The translations under genes and the position numbers were made by a program. A model generated the notes under the pieces. The model was not told the origin of the DNA and searched no databases. It was given only the letters and a program-made list of their open reading frames with translations. 64,000 nt of DNA from Ophioderma brevispina (taxonomy: Eukaryota > Echinodermata > Ophiuroidea > Amphilepidida > Ophiodermatidae). Every line of letters starts with the position of its first letter. Positions within the stretch are counted from its first letter, which is position 1. This document shows positions 45,701 to 57,199 of the stretch, piece by piece. The stretch lies in NCBI GenBank assembly GCA_023653785.1, contig JAMKCH010056627.1, positions 29,696-93,695 of the forward strand. The letters are read 5' to 3'.

Positions 45701-46139
45701 CGTTTATGGTTATTGTGGTCAACTAAGAGCACTAATTAAGTACATAAAAAGTTTTCAAGAAGGAAAAGATGAAGAGGGAAAGGAAAGAGGAGGAAGTCAC
45801 GAAGGCTACATTAGGGAATGGGCAGGGTGAAAACGCGGTAAAGGGTAAGAGATACGAGGGAACGAAGGCGGGGAGGAAGACGTCAGATATTAGAAGTTTA
45901 TTAATTTTATATATTGAGGTCTGACATGTCCATGGCTTAGTAGGATATTCGTTACTTATCTCAAAGGCGCTGTATTCCAAATGGTCCAAAAAATTCATTA
46001 CAAGGAGGTACTGACACTAAAATTATTAGCATTGCGACCGGATTTTGAGTTGCACAAAAAAAATTCACACACACTGATGTGTGTAAAGCACCTTGAAACG
46101 AGTATTATCTTCAATACCTATGGCCAAAAAAAAAAAAAA

Positions 46140-47212
46140 AAAAACTAAATGGGGAAAAACAGTCACCAAGGTCTGTACATTTCCAGTTTTGCTTTTTTGC
46201 ACCCCACAGGCCACTGCAACCATCTTTTTAAGCTCTACACCTGCACGTTCAAGTCACTGCAAGCTTTAGATGAAACAGGAAGGGTAATCCAATTGAAATC
46301 CAATGTATATTTTTCCCCTGCTGTGTCCACCCCCATCCCTCAGGTGATGGAGTGGTGGTGCTTGGGCAATTCACTGGGTCCATATACAGCCTGTAGGTGA
46401 CACGCTTTATAGTTGTAGGTAGATACCTGGGTGGGAGGAATGTCTTCCAGGTAACGTGTTTTCTTTTGACAGAACAACTCCCTCCTTAATTGCCTCATTG
46501 ATAGTCTCAAGGTTACGCCCTGGTCATGAGTACAATTACAATAGCGTTCCAAAAGCCTGAAAGAGGGGATTCCTATCCACTGAAGCAAAAGGGTTGAGTG
46601 CCCTGTAATTAAAGCTTGGGTTACTCAGGGTCACAGTTCAGGCTTCCCACAGTGATTTCTTTCCCCTTTCCGGAAGAAGGCTGATTATGTCAAGCCATGA
46701 AACGGTGTGGGAAATACAGGAAGGGCTAGAGATCTGTTTTTACCAAGAGCAATAGAAGATTTCTAATAACATGGAAGTATGAAAACTTGTTTGCCGATAC
46801 CAAAAGCAACCGAGTCCTGCTGCTGGAGTTCAGTTGAGTAGATGTGCAATTTTAACAATGAATCACCAACAAGCAGTGGCCGCAGTGCGTACTTGGCATG
46901 TAGTAGAACCATTTTTCTAAGCATCTTAGATGAATTAGTAATGTGGTATCGGCTTCCGCTCCGCCTCGTGATCGCGCTCGACATTTGGGTGGGTTGATAC
47001 ACTGTGCCAGATGTAATGAAGATCTCTTTCCCAATTGGGCAATCCAATGTTGCAACCTTGTTAGAGAGGAATCAAAGAGTTCTTGCTTGTTAGTGAGTCA
47101 CGCCAAAGTCTTTCCAGTTCCTGAGTATCTTATGTGTGACCCTCAACTTTTCCGGCGAATGCCTCTCCCTCGCTTTTCACGTTGGGACTCTTGATACTGC
47201 TATGGTTAATTT
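46140..47212 (-). pseudogene. C-terminal third of the giant transposon protein (nuclease-like and Cys-rich parts)
   Basis: Reading from 47212 downwards: a segment ending KEIFITSGT (about 47015-47045), then broken pieces equivalent to EEADTR-LLIHL (about 46930-46960), a VAFGIGKQVFI segment (about 46770-46810) and a degraded LT-SAFFRKGK piece (about 46655-46720) that corresponds to the GCDTTSAF-GKGK motif of XPG/FEN1-like nucleases. Next come RRELFCQKKTR and IPPTQ (about 46430-46480), PEGWGWTQ (about 46325-46350) and a Cys-containing tail (NWKCTDLGDC) near 46180-46210. Frameshifts separate most pieces. The acidic nuclease residues cannot be judged intact. Confidence 0.7.
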
Positions 47213-47220
47213 CCCATACA

Positions 47221-48261
47221 CTGCGGAAAAAACCGGCAAGACGGAAGCTCATTGCCGGAAATCCGCCACGCGGGAAATTTAGTGACCGCAAAGAACAGAG
47301 AAAAAAAAAATGAAATAATCAACAAAACTTGTGATATAACAAGGAAACATAGTAAAATAATCAGGGGAAACAAGAGTAAAATAACCAGTATTAATTGAAT
47401 AATAAAAGTAGGAAAATGAGCTCGTGAGTCACCATGTGTATATTTCTTGATAAAATCGAGACGAAAAGAGCTACGTCTCCGGGATAAAACAAACCCCCAA
47501 AAATCTAGTAGCGCAAGAAAGCCGACCCTCATCACTGTACAATGTCGATCTAGATGCTCAGCGCACGTTTGTATCAACTTATAATCACTCCAGGATCACC
47601 GGTCGATCTGTGTATTTATTTAGAAAATGGGTCGTTGGAAAATAATTTTAAAATGCAAAGAATGTAAAATAGTGTCTTTGTCAGATTACATACATATTTT
47701 TGATTGAATTCTGTAATTTTTAATATAAACTTTAATAAAGGAAAGGAATGAAAAAATAAACTTATTCCCCACGTGGCTGAATCTAACAAAAATATGACCT
47801 CAACTGCATAGCAAAATGGGTGATGGTGCTGTCCTTACACAGCTCGTCTTCCATCACTCTCGTGTGAAAGTAACATAGGGACGAAAGCCCTTCCCCACCC
47901 CCCCCCGCTGAAAACAAATATTTCAATGTCAAATCAGCAAACGGTCAGAACTTGATATTATTGTGTAAGTGTCTTAGCTATCTCCGTTTGTATTTTGGCT
48001 GTGTATGTGGTAAATTAAGGGTCGATTTTGGGCAAAATCTATAACGATTCTGAGCTTACCATATCGCGTAAAAAGTGTTAAAATGCGTCACAAATAGCTT
48101 CAATGGCCCAATCGATTTTCAAAAAGCTTCAGCTTCTGAGGGGGGAGATCCCCTCAGACACCCCCTGTTGCCGCTAATACTCGTGATGGCTGCACACAGC
48201 GCGTATAACTCGCGGGAAATCTTGACTCCTTGCCGGGAAAAAATTATTTTTCCAGCCGTGT
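47221..48261. mobile_element. 1041-bp hAT-like insertion in the transposon gene, exact 8-bp duplication
   Basis: CCCATACA is present on both sides (47213-47220 and 48262-48269). The ends CTGCGGAAAAAACC and, inverted, ACGGCTGGAAAAAT are similar. If one copy of the duplication is skipped, the host protein sense runs from VYVVW directly into the next family segment. No transposase recognised inside. Confidence 0.8.
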
Positions 48262-49808
48262 CCCATACAACATAAACTCTGTCAGAATTCTCTAATTGCC
48301 TTAAGATGTGAGGCACCAATACATTGTCAGATATTTGTCAAATGGGACTGGCCACATTAGCTGCGGAAAGAATATGTACTCAGCGGCGCCAGCACAGTAC
48401 TTTAACATCAAAGGTAGTTGAAAGATCTTTCTGGTCCTTCTCCAACTATTAATAGATCAGATTTAACAGGAAGCGGGTATGGGTGATTCTTGTGTTCGAT
48501 AGACCGCTCATATCACCCTCCTCTATGTTGCATCACGATATAGAGCGAGAAAAGTGCAACATCATCAGTGAGCATTGCAATCTTCTCGGTCGGCTTTGGG
48601 CATTTTCAAGGACATGTGAAGAGAGGGAGAGAGTTTTTCCTGATTGGTTCATGAGTAGAAATGTGTGTACGGTCTACAATAACAGTCTGCAGTAATCGTG
48701 GTGTGCTCCTTGCCCAAAGATTCAATAGAGCGAACTGTGCTGACTACAGACTCACCCATACATTGCGGGTGTCCAAGGCAAGGAGTTCAGGAGTGTCATA
48801 TAAGAATGGATTCCCCATAATCATCTGAGGCTGAGTCAAAGCTATATTTGTTGTGGAAAGTTTTTGGTGTAGCGAAACCTTCTCTATGATATAACTCTAC
48901 TCTCCAGCCGAAAATGTATGTTCGCTTTCGAACTCTTTAAGGAGCGGCATGCTCGGAACGTGCTCCATCCAATTTCCTAAAGCAGATGGATTTTGAGTTT
49001 GTCCAATTCAGCCCCTCAGCACCCTTGCTAGAACACAATGTTTTCGGGAGCATGGTTCTCTCGGCATGATGAGTAACTATCAGTGTCTTCTGAACAGTCC
49101 ATTGCCATGCTCTCAAATCACAACGAATAGATGAGGGAAGGATCTGGCATGTCACGGATGTGTAGTGTATAACATCGGGCATAATTCTGGTGATTGAGAG
49201 CAAAAACATGGAACAATAGACTGAGTGATTCTACATAAAGGAAGGTTTTGTTCACGATGAGCTCTGACAAAAAATGAGGCACCCATGACCTCATGTTGAG
49301 GATGGCGTCCCAATATGAAATGTTGAACTCTTGGTATTCATGTCTTGTCTCTATGAATCCTCACTACAAGGACATTCTGTCGGCATGAGTGCATCCTTCT
49401 GTAGCTTAGATAAATCCAGTGCACTGACTAATGGCCGTGTCTGGTTCTGGTAAGGTGGGAAGCCGTAAGGAGGAGTCTTTGCAACACCTGCCATTGGGGA
49501 AGTGCTGTAGTCCACCCAGCGCATCAATAGTCTTCAAATGTTTTCCACATTGCCCATTTCAATATGAGACCTCCAAACATTACAGTGTATGTGTCCTCAC
49601 ATGGTAGTAGGCCAGTGCTCACTGAATGAATTTGGCATGGGCATAAAGAGGTGCATCCATTGCAATATGGTATCCGACCGGGATTAAGGATTCTGTCGGC
49701 TGGCGTGTAGCATGTTCATACCATGTTACCATGCTACTGTGCTGATTTCTCACAGAAAGTGGTAAGAGCGAGTGAGGGCTTTCTCCTCTTTTTTTTTTTT
49801 TTTTTAAT

Positions 49809-49853
<45 letters not shown>

Positions 49854-50400
49854 CTTTTCTTTTTTTTTTTGTTATATATTTTTTTTTTGTTTAAGAGTTG
49901 AAGCGATGTTGGTAGAGAGGCGTGGAAGATGCCCAAGCCACATTGTACCTTTTGTCTAGTTACATTTTTTTAGTAGACGAATCGCATGCTCCACCACGGC
50001 TTCTCTCTGATCTGGCTTCTTAGTAGATGGCTCTCACTTCTCATATTAGGTTGAGAGCCTTGGTTTTGGAGAAGGACAACCGCTTGCACAGCTGTATTAC
50101 TGGTCAGGTAGGGTGTGGTTCATCTGCATAACTAGATGAAGGGAGGATAGTGCCTTTGGTGCATCCCATATTAACCTTGGTCGGAGGCTGTAACACACTG
50201 ATTGCAGTGCCGTGGAAAGAATCTGTGGCGGTTGTACTTGATGGATTGTGGTCTATGTTGTCTAGGGCACAACAGTAAACAGTCCATGACGTAAACTTGG
50301 CAGGACAAACAACACCCATTTCCTCAAAATTCATTGCAGACAGAACGTGCAAGCTGGGGTTCAAGCCTGCAGAAACCCGGAATAGCTTACAATGAGACCT
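48262..50400 (-). pseudogene. Middle part of the giant transposon protein
   Basis: Pieces in family order from high to low coordinate: GVVCPAKF and DNIDHNPSSTTATDSFHGT (about 50210-50310, the best preserved block, with conserved Asp/His/Asn), a LLPL block (about 49770), MDAPLYAHAKFIQ (about 49620-49660), MFGGL followed by WKTFEDYL (about 49520-49580), ISYWDAIL (about 49300), LYVESLSLLFHVFALNH (about 49160-49235), WTVQKT (about 49090-49105), LLKEFE (about 48930), MGNPFLYDTPELLALDTRNV (about 48755-48820), HEPIRKNSLPLF (about 48615-48655), DDVALFS (about 48545-48570) and RQLENSDRVYVVW (about 48265-48305). The acidic residues of the DNID block and the MFGGL block are candidates for a DDE-type core (inference). 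Stops and shifts are frequent. Confidence 0.75.
49788..49890. repeat. Long T-run inside the dead transposon
   Basis: About 75 nearly uninterrupted T followed by shorter T tracts. The gene sense lies on both sides, so it is an expansion or insertion within the element. Confidence 0.9.
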
Positions 50401-50403
50401 AAG

Positions 50404-50982
50404 TCATAAAACTGGGTGATCAACTTCTTTGATATTGTCTGTGCGAGAATATTCTTTCCTATATACAAATTGCAGTGGTGGCTCAGCATGGTATGTGGAA
50501 TGACGAAGACCTGGGCGGCAGCTGATGATCTTCCATAAAGTTGAAAAGGATAAGTTGGGACTAGTGAGTAACATGCCTCCGGCGGAGGTGCGGGTGGGGC
50601 ACGCCTCGGGCTGCAACTCTAGTACTTGTGGTCCTTTAAATTGGCGCCGATTAACATCATGGATACACGCCAAGAGATCTAAGGTTGACAGGCGTTGACT
50701 CCTGTTGACACATAGAAGGAAAGGAACCATTGAAGTGGACTTAACCATTGAAATTTGAAGATGTCCTTCGCAAATTATTCTGGCGGCTTTAGCAATGATA
50801 AGTGCATCACCTTCGTAATCACATGTAAATGCCCACTTAAGTAGATCCTGAATTCCCTGTTTGAAAGCAAGTATATTGTTCTTTCCCATCAGTCTGTTCT
50901 TAATAAGCTGCAGGAACTGTTCAAATACGTGTTTTTTGGAACGGACCCTGTTGATTTCTTTTTGGATACCGAGCTCTTGCAA
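50404..50982 (-). pseudogene. N-terminal part of the giant transposon protein
   Basis: The longest open frame of the element (about 192 codons). It begins QELGIQKEINRVRSKKHVFE and continues with FLQLIKNRLMGK, a GIQDLLKWAFTCDYEGDALI block and AKAARII, all recognisable as the N-terminal conserved region of the family. After about residue 75 a frame change turns the remainder into out-of-frame sequence. The true continuation is in neighbouring frames (LYIGKN, AQTISKKLITQFYDLGL near 50400-50470). Upstream sequence (SDRGH) runs to about 51000, where the subterminal repeats begin. Helical, no signal or membrane segment. Confidence 0.75.
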
Positions 50983-50989
50983 GTGCCCT

Positions 50990-51480
50990 CTATCAGAGGC
51001 CTTTGGGACTCACATGGTCTGTATGACCTCAGACTAATTATTATCGCTATTAACAACTAGCAAATAAGCTCCGGTAATGACTCTAAAAACTGACTCTTTT
51101 CAACCCATATAAGCCATTTTACGATGAGTTTGGTGGCCATTTTGAAAGCGCCCCTATCAGATGATCCTGTGACTCAGAGATAATTGGATGACTCAGACAA
51201 CTATCTATCACTATTAACATACTGAAGATTAGTTGCCTAAGGACCTCTTAAAATGACTTTTTCACCACCCATATTAAGCCATTTACATGATTTGGCGGCC
51301 ATTTTTGAAAAGCGCAATCTATCAGATGAACCTTGTGACTCACAGATACTTGTATGAACTCAGACAACTATTATCACTATAAAATACAAGACGATAGCTT
51401 GCTAAGGACTTCTAAAATGATTTTTCCAACCATATTAAGCCATTTACATGATGTTGGCGGCCATTTTGAAAAAGCCCGCT
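50990..51480 (+). repeat. Subterminal tandem repeat of the giant element, about 150-170-bp unit
   Basis: Three diverged units contain CTATCAGA-G, GACTCA-AGATA, CTCAGACAACTATTATCACTA, AAAATGA-TTTTT, CATATTAAGCCATTTACATGA and TTGGCGGCCATTTTGAAAA. The right terminal inverted repeat starts in the last unit. Repeated subterminal motifs are common transposase-binding arrangements. Confidence 0.8.
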
Positions 51481-51607
51481 ATGTACCTACAGAGTGCCCG
51501 ATATTGGGCTCCCTTTCCAAATTTGATAGTAAGGACTTAAGGAAGTGCCACAAAAAATTTGACCCTTTTGTCCGACCTGTCCGCATATATGAAAAATTGT
51601 GTTAACG
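51455..51607. repeat. Right terminal inverted repeat of the giant element
   Basis: Inverse of 45540-45700; the tip reads TGTTAACG. The inner edge carries GGCGGCCATTTTGAAAA. Confidence 0.75.
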
Positions 51608-51779
51608 AACTGACTATAAAAGGCTGCCTATAATCTGTACTATACTCCGAAGTTTGAACAAAAATGTGTGCTTTTTAGGGTGAATATCGCCCAATATTCA
51701 CAGTGGGTCCTCAAATCGGCGATCCGCCTGATTGAGCGCTTATCCCCGTACTGAATAACTTAATTACACACTTGTAATT

Positions 51780-51965
51780 CATTGCTTACTTGTTTAATGT
51801 AGCAAAACTGACAAAAAGACTTAGTTTATGGTAGCAAAATACAGAAAAAAATGCTTTTTTAGTGTATGTTTTTTAGTCGGCTGGAAATACTTGTTAGGGG
51901 TGCATTCGGAAGTCCATATTCCACGGGCATCAATCCAACTTTGAATACAACTGCGCCCCCCAGGG
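51780..51965 (+). repeat. Partial copy of the 522-1105 element
   Basis: TAGCAAAACTGACA, TTTATGGTAGCAAAA, TTTTTTAGTCGG, TGGAAATACTTGTT, GCATTCGGAAGTCCAT and TTTGAATACAACT match 945-1086. The left half is missing. Confidence 0.8.
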
Positions 51966-54832
51966 TTTAAATCACTGATTGTCGTGAGTCCCGTACCCCT
52001 CGTCCCCCGACCTAAAAAAGTCGAGATTTTTATATCATCTGAACCGACCGGGTAAGCCTTAGTAATCCATGTGTACGCAATCTTACACAATCTACAAGCA
52101 GAATTTGGCTGTGATTTGAAATTTTGGATACTTTTCTCTCCGTAACGGTGTAAAAAGACAGTGCAATTACAGCAGAATGGCCTATGGGACCATGAAAACA
52201 ATTGCTCATAATACCAAAAACCGCCAGAATAAGCTTTAGATATCTAGCCAAAAAGATAAAACAGAAGTGCTGGAATCACAGTTATGCACCTTTAAAGGAG
52301 GATGACCCAATGTAAGTTTATAAATATTTCATCGTGATAGGCAATGGCCTTTACCAAAACCTCATCTGTAAACTTTCGCTCCGATATTTTAACATGTGGT
52401 GTTAATGTTGTGAGCGCTAAGTGCGTATTTTTACTATCCCCATAAAGAGGTAACTGTGTAAAATTATTATTGGTTGACCTAAAATATGGGCACCTTTTTG
52501 CTCATAACATCCAACCAATACATTCTTTAGGCCCTAATAGGCTACCGGGCAGATCCCGTATCGTTAACAAGGTGACGCAACCCTGGGAAGTACATAATTT
52601 TTGCGAGATAAATTCTTTAAAATTAATAAACAAACAGTTCTCGGGGTGGTTCTACCTCTTTGTATTGGGGGGGCACGTTTTCATCAAAATTAATTGTAAT
52701 TGTCCAATTTCTTGTGAATCTATCACATAATAAAATTCGAATCAATAGTTCCTTACTTCCTTCCGCGATTAAAAAATATAATCGTAACGTGCCGGTACGG
52801 AACGTTGATCTCAAAACCTCGGCTTAAAAGCTACAATCCGTTTGTACTGAGCCTAACTCAGCCAGCTGTTTGTTGATCATGTCACACCCTGTGTAAACGA
52901 ATCATGGCGACTCCTGTACCCCGAAAAAGGTCAGGAAAAGTTCATTATGTACTTAATTCCTGATGTAGATGTGAATTAAGCCATTTTCAGATAGTTAAAA
53001 CAAAGTGCAACAAAAGAACGACTGGATTATTGTGTGCTAGTGCCGGAATTATTTGCCGCCGGCCGGAGAAGGATCGCCCATTGTTGATGAAGATGAACCG
53101 ATATCCCGTGCTTACTGCTTAGCCTCAGAGTTTAATACCTGTCAACGAATGTTTGTTTGTGAAATGCAATTGCCTAACTGTTTTGTGTCATGGCCTTTAT
53201 CATTTATTAAATTGTCACGACCATGCAGTTGGTTTATCGCATATTCTATGTTCATCATAGCAAGTAACTCGTCAAACACACCATCATTCCTGTCACGTCA
53301 GACTGTACTGGAGTCAACGGGTGCCATGTTAACGCATGCATGGCTTGGGTAACTGGTCATGAGTACTTCCTACTGTCCGTATTTTCAGGATAGATTCAAG
53401 AATTGTGTCGTATAAAGGGAATGACCATTTGTTTTTACTTTAACCCCTGCAGCGTAGCATTATGACATGGGCGACAACTTGACTGTTGTGAATTTGATGT
53501 TGGAGGGACAAGTTTAGATATCATAGGGGTCACATGTTACTATTTTGCCCAATGAATTACTGAGCTTTTTTTTCTTTATTAAATTGAGTGACCCAACGAC
53601 AACTTTTTTCCACCATTTTTCCATCAAAATTGAGATTTGGTATGTATCAGAAAATCAGTAAAAAAATTCACAAACCCATATCTTTTCATCATTACCCCAG
53701 TAAAATTTTCCTTCAAAACGTCTCCATAAGTGTTGACCCTAGCATGGTCCGCTTTTTCCAATCATATTATATCTCCCTCACATATAGATATGTAATCCCA
53801 AAACATTTAATACAACTTTTAAATTAGTTAAATTGGTCTTAATTGGGATTTCTTTCTCGACCGCCCTCCCCTGCTGTTCACTACGCTGGTGCCCGGCGCC
53901 TTGGGCGTCGCTTTATGGCGCTTTGTGAAGGGGTGAGAGACCAAAGTCTCAGGGAACACAGCGTATGCTGTTACAAGGCTACAAGGCTGATAATTTGGAT
54001 GGTTTTATTATGTCAGCAGACGTTGGTTGAACTGCATTTCTGGAAAACGAACAACTTGAAAAGGTGAAACATGTGGAATTCTTCTCATGAAACCATTACT
54101 CCATTGATTACCACTAGATTGTTCTACTTCTACTTGTGAGGGGTGGGCGCCACTTCATGTAATTGTTACAAGGTTATTTCCTAAATGTGGTGCACGGTAG
54201 CCCTATAATATTTCACGGTTAATGAGAAAATAGTAGCTTTTTTCTGACACCAAAATCGGTAATCTGGGGTCCCTGGGGATTAGCGATTGGATCATGGCCC
54301 TAGGGATAAGCAACTATTCGCTGATCCCGAAACACATTGAAAAAATCATCAAAATTTGTAGTATTTTCTTTAACTGACCATCGAGTGGGCTACCTAACCG
54401 CTTGAATCTGTGTATTAAAAGACAGGCAGTACGTTTTTGTCCGATTCTCTATTAAATTTTCTGTACGTTTGTAATCAAAATTCGGACTTTACACCACAAT
54501 CAGCTGTGTAATAGATTTTGAGTGTCATCGCTTAAGGGGGGGGGGTGGGGGGGGATGTCTATTTGGGGGAGAGATATGGGCAAATTTCTGTCAATTACTT
54601 TTTTTCACTATTTGGTGTTTTTGTTCCTACATTTAAGTAGTTATGGAATTGTACATTGTCATCATTGATTTATAAGCTAAAAAATGCATTTCTCACATTT
54701 TTTTTTATTCTCTCGCATTATCGCTGGTTATCCCTGGTCAGCAGATCGTAAATTGATTTGGCTATAATTTCTTGGATATAACAAATGCGCGCATTGAGCC
54801 GTGTGACAGTGGCTACTTGCAAGGCAAGGGGT
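51966..54832. other. Mostly unannotated interval
   Basis: It contains a lone AAGGTGACGCAACCCTGGG end at 52566-52600 (fold-back family of 36995-38164) and a G-run at 54536-54554. Open frames at 53053-53352 and 53588-53827 have no recognisable domain. Confidence 0.4.
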
Positions 54833-55054
54833 GCAGCAATTTTCACTCATATTTTTTCTCAAGAGTAGTTCACTCTTGGAGCAAAATTTTCAAGAGTGAA
54901 CTGCCAAATTCTGAAGAGTGAAGCCTGAACTGAATGTCACTGATGAGAACAGAAATTGGAAGAGTGAATTCACTCTTAGATTATTTTTTCAAAGAGTGAA
55001 ATCCAGAGTTCAAGAGTATTTCACACTCTACAATATGATGAGTGAAATTGCTGC
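54833..55054. mobile_element. Palindromic element packed with AAGAGTGAA/TTCACTCTT motifs (222 bp)
   Basis: The ends GCAGCAATTTTCACTCAT and ATGAGTGAAATTGCTGC are inverted. Inside, about ten copies of (A)AGAGTGAA or its complement alternate in both directions. No coding potential. Confidence 0.75.
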
Positions 55055-57199
55055 GGGTGTGTTGATTTCTTTTTAACATTTTTTTTTATTTGTAATATGT
55101 CATGGAAAAGACTTTTGTATTGTGGCCACCACCCTATGAATTTCAATTTTGGCAGCCTCAACGGAATAAACTGCATGTTAAAAGGTAGTGACCCAATCGA
55201 CAAACCCTTCCCCCCCCCCATTTTACTCCATAAAATGGAGATTTTCTTATCAGAAGAAAGTTCATTCATATTTTTTCTCAAATCATTACCATTACCTCCA
55301 TTGAAAATATTAGGGCCAGGAAATGTTCCTTTTGATTTTATGAACTAACCATTCACAATTATGGTATACCACATAAAAGCCATTACAGTCATTTTTTTTC
55401 CAAATTCAAAATGCCGATTTTATCTCTAAATTGCTAGTGTTGGGTCATATCACACCTTATATTAATTTTTTTGTGCGTAAACTGGACACTTTGAAAGATT
55501 TGAAAATTTAAACTCCGCACAAGCAGTCATTTTCCCGCGATGCGGACTCTCCCGGACCCTAGTCTTATCTCATAAAATCACTACATATAACACATATATG
55601 GGTGCCCCAAAATCTCTTGTTGCACCTTTTAACATGCTATGTTGCAAGACATCTCCTGCCGTGCAAGCTTCAAAATCAAAAACCACAGGGCGACAAACAA
55701 AACCCTCAAAATTTCAGGCCAAGGGTTAATCTTTTAGTTTTAGTTAAATCAAATTTTTACATTCCTGTTTGTCCCCTTAAACGAGGGTGGCCGGATTTCA
55801 CCCAATACTCCGTAATACTGTTTGTGTGAGGATTTATTGAGGCAAATCTACTGCATAATATCATGAAACGGTTAATAAACCGTGCCGTGTGTCAAATATG
55901 GTACCAATAGAAACTTCATGATTACAATCAAATGTGTGAATGATAACAAAATATTATGATGATTTGTAGGAGAAAGTTTGAAATAGTACTATCCCCTAGA
56001 ACTGTAGCGATAAATGGCCAAAGAGAGAAAATAATGGATACGGATGATGCAGTAATTTTTTAGAGCTTCATTCCTGATTATCACAGTGAAAACAATCTTT
56101 GATGAAGATTATTTCATTTGTCTACAAACACCTACAATTGTGCATGTGGGGACATTCCGGCAGCTTCACACACAATACAAATTTAAAATAAATCAACAAG
56201 AGGGCTTTCCCTCAAATATTCTGATGTCATGTAACATCATTTAATGAGGAGCCCTCTATCAATACGGGCTAATTATAATGTTCGGCGAATTTTCCCACAG
56301 TTTTGTAGGTGGTGTGGGTCCCTTGAGAGTCGACATCCATAGGGTTTAAACACAAAATACTTACCGTCTTGAAAATATTTTTAAATATCCCTAGAAGGAG
56401 TCCATGGACAGAAAGATAACACGATTCAAGTGAAGTGAATCTGCCACTCAGTTCTTGCAAATAAAATGTTTAAAGTTGGATCCAACCCCGATTCCTTGAC
56501 AACAAACTGCGGCTGAGTACATGACGCCTTTTACATGTGCAACGTAATTACATTTATACTGATTAATAATAATAATTATAATTATGAGCGTGGCTTATTA
56601 TGATGTCAGTGGATCGGCTAAGTTCGGTCATACTTCAGGTCGATACGTGTTGATGTATGCCCTTGCCAAGATGAATAATGCAGGGATGTAAAACTTCTGA
56701 AATTTCTGCAATTCCAGAAATTTGGCCATAATTAAAAAAAACACCCATGCATTTGGGTGATGTGTTTCAGCATAAAAAAGCATACCCACTTTTTTACCCC
56801 TGGGGGAATTATGTTATACCACAGATGGGCGGGCCGGGCGGATAGGCAGCAAAAGAATTAATAAACTCCACAGACTAAACCGATTACTCAATGAACTTCT
56901 AACATGGCACGGGGATAGAACATGATGAGGTCATGTGTTGTATACTTTTTGAACAGGTTTTCAATATATTAATGGCCTCATTTGCATGTTTTCAATAAAT
57001 GTGATTAAAACACGGTTGTGGGTGCCATCTTAATTATGCCCTGCGTAATTCTTGTTGATCATTTAAACACAGTTTTTCAAAAGTGGATTCTGCTTTTCAC
57101 AAACAATGCACTGCACAACAAACACTGCTCAGTTGCAGACTGTGCAATCAATTGCATGTTGACGAGGTGTGTTCCTGGGTCAACTTGGTGCTGGAGCAT
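55055..57199. other. Unannotated AT-rich interval
   Basis: A short sequence at 56680-56735 (GGGATGTAAAACTT, CCAGAAATTTGGCCATAAT) recurs at 59735-59790, so it is a small dispersed repeat. No gene recognised. Confidence 0.4.

Larger units (their letters stand above)
45540..51607 (-). mobile_element. Large DNA transposon with TIRs and giant decayed transposase-type gene (tentatively Academ-like)
   Basis: The outer segments 45540-45700 and 51455-51607 are inverted copies: CGTTAACA at the tips, then GCGGACAG-CCCGGACAAAAG, GGCCCAAATATCGG, and TTTTTTCAAATGGCCGCC toward the inside. Between them the minus strand carries, in order over about 5 kb, remnants of one very large protein (described in separate entries). 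I know this protein as an uncharacterised, copy-rich family in aquatic invertebrates and some fish. The XPG/FEN1-like segment and Cys-rich tail recall Academ transposons, but that placement is inference. Frames are broken throughout. No clear short target duplication was seen. The element is split by a 1041-bp insertion at 47221-48261 and by a long T-run. Confidence 0.75.

Noticed and set aside
46943..47194. Plus-strand frame with CARC and other Cys residues
   Set aside because: Antisense of the giant transposon protein remnant.
52906..52950. ATGGCGACTCCTGTACC start as an alternative UBR first exon
   Set aside because: The only nearby donor (GTCAGG) is poor and the phase does not fit 60546.
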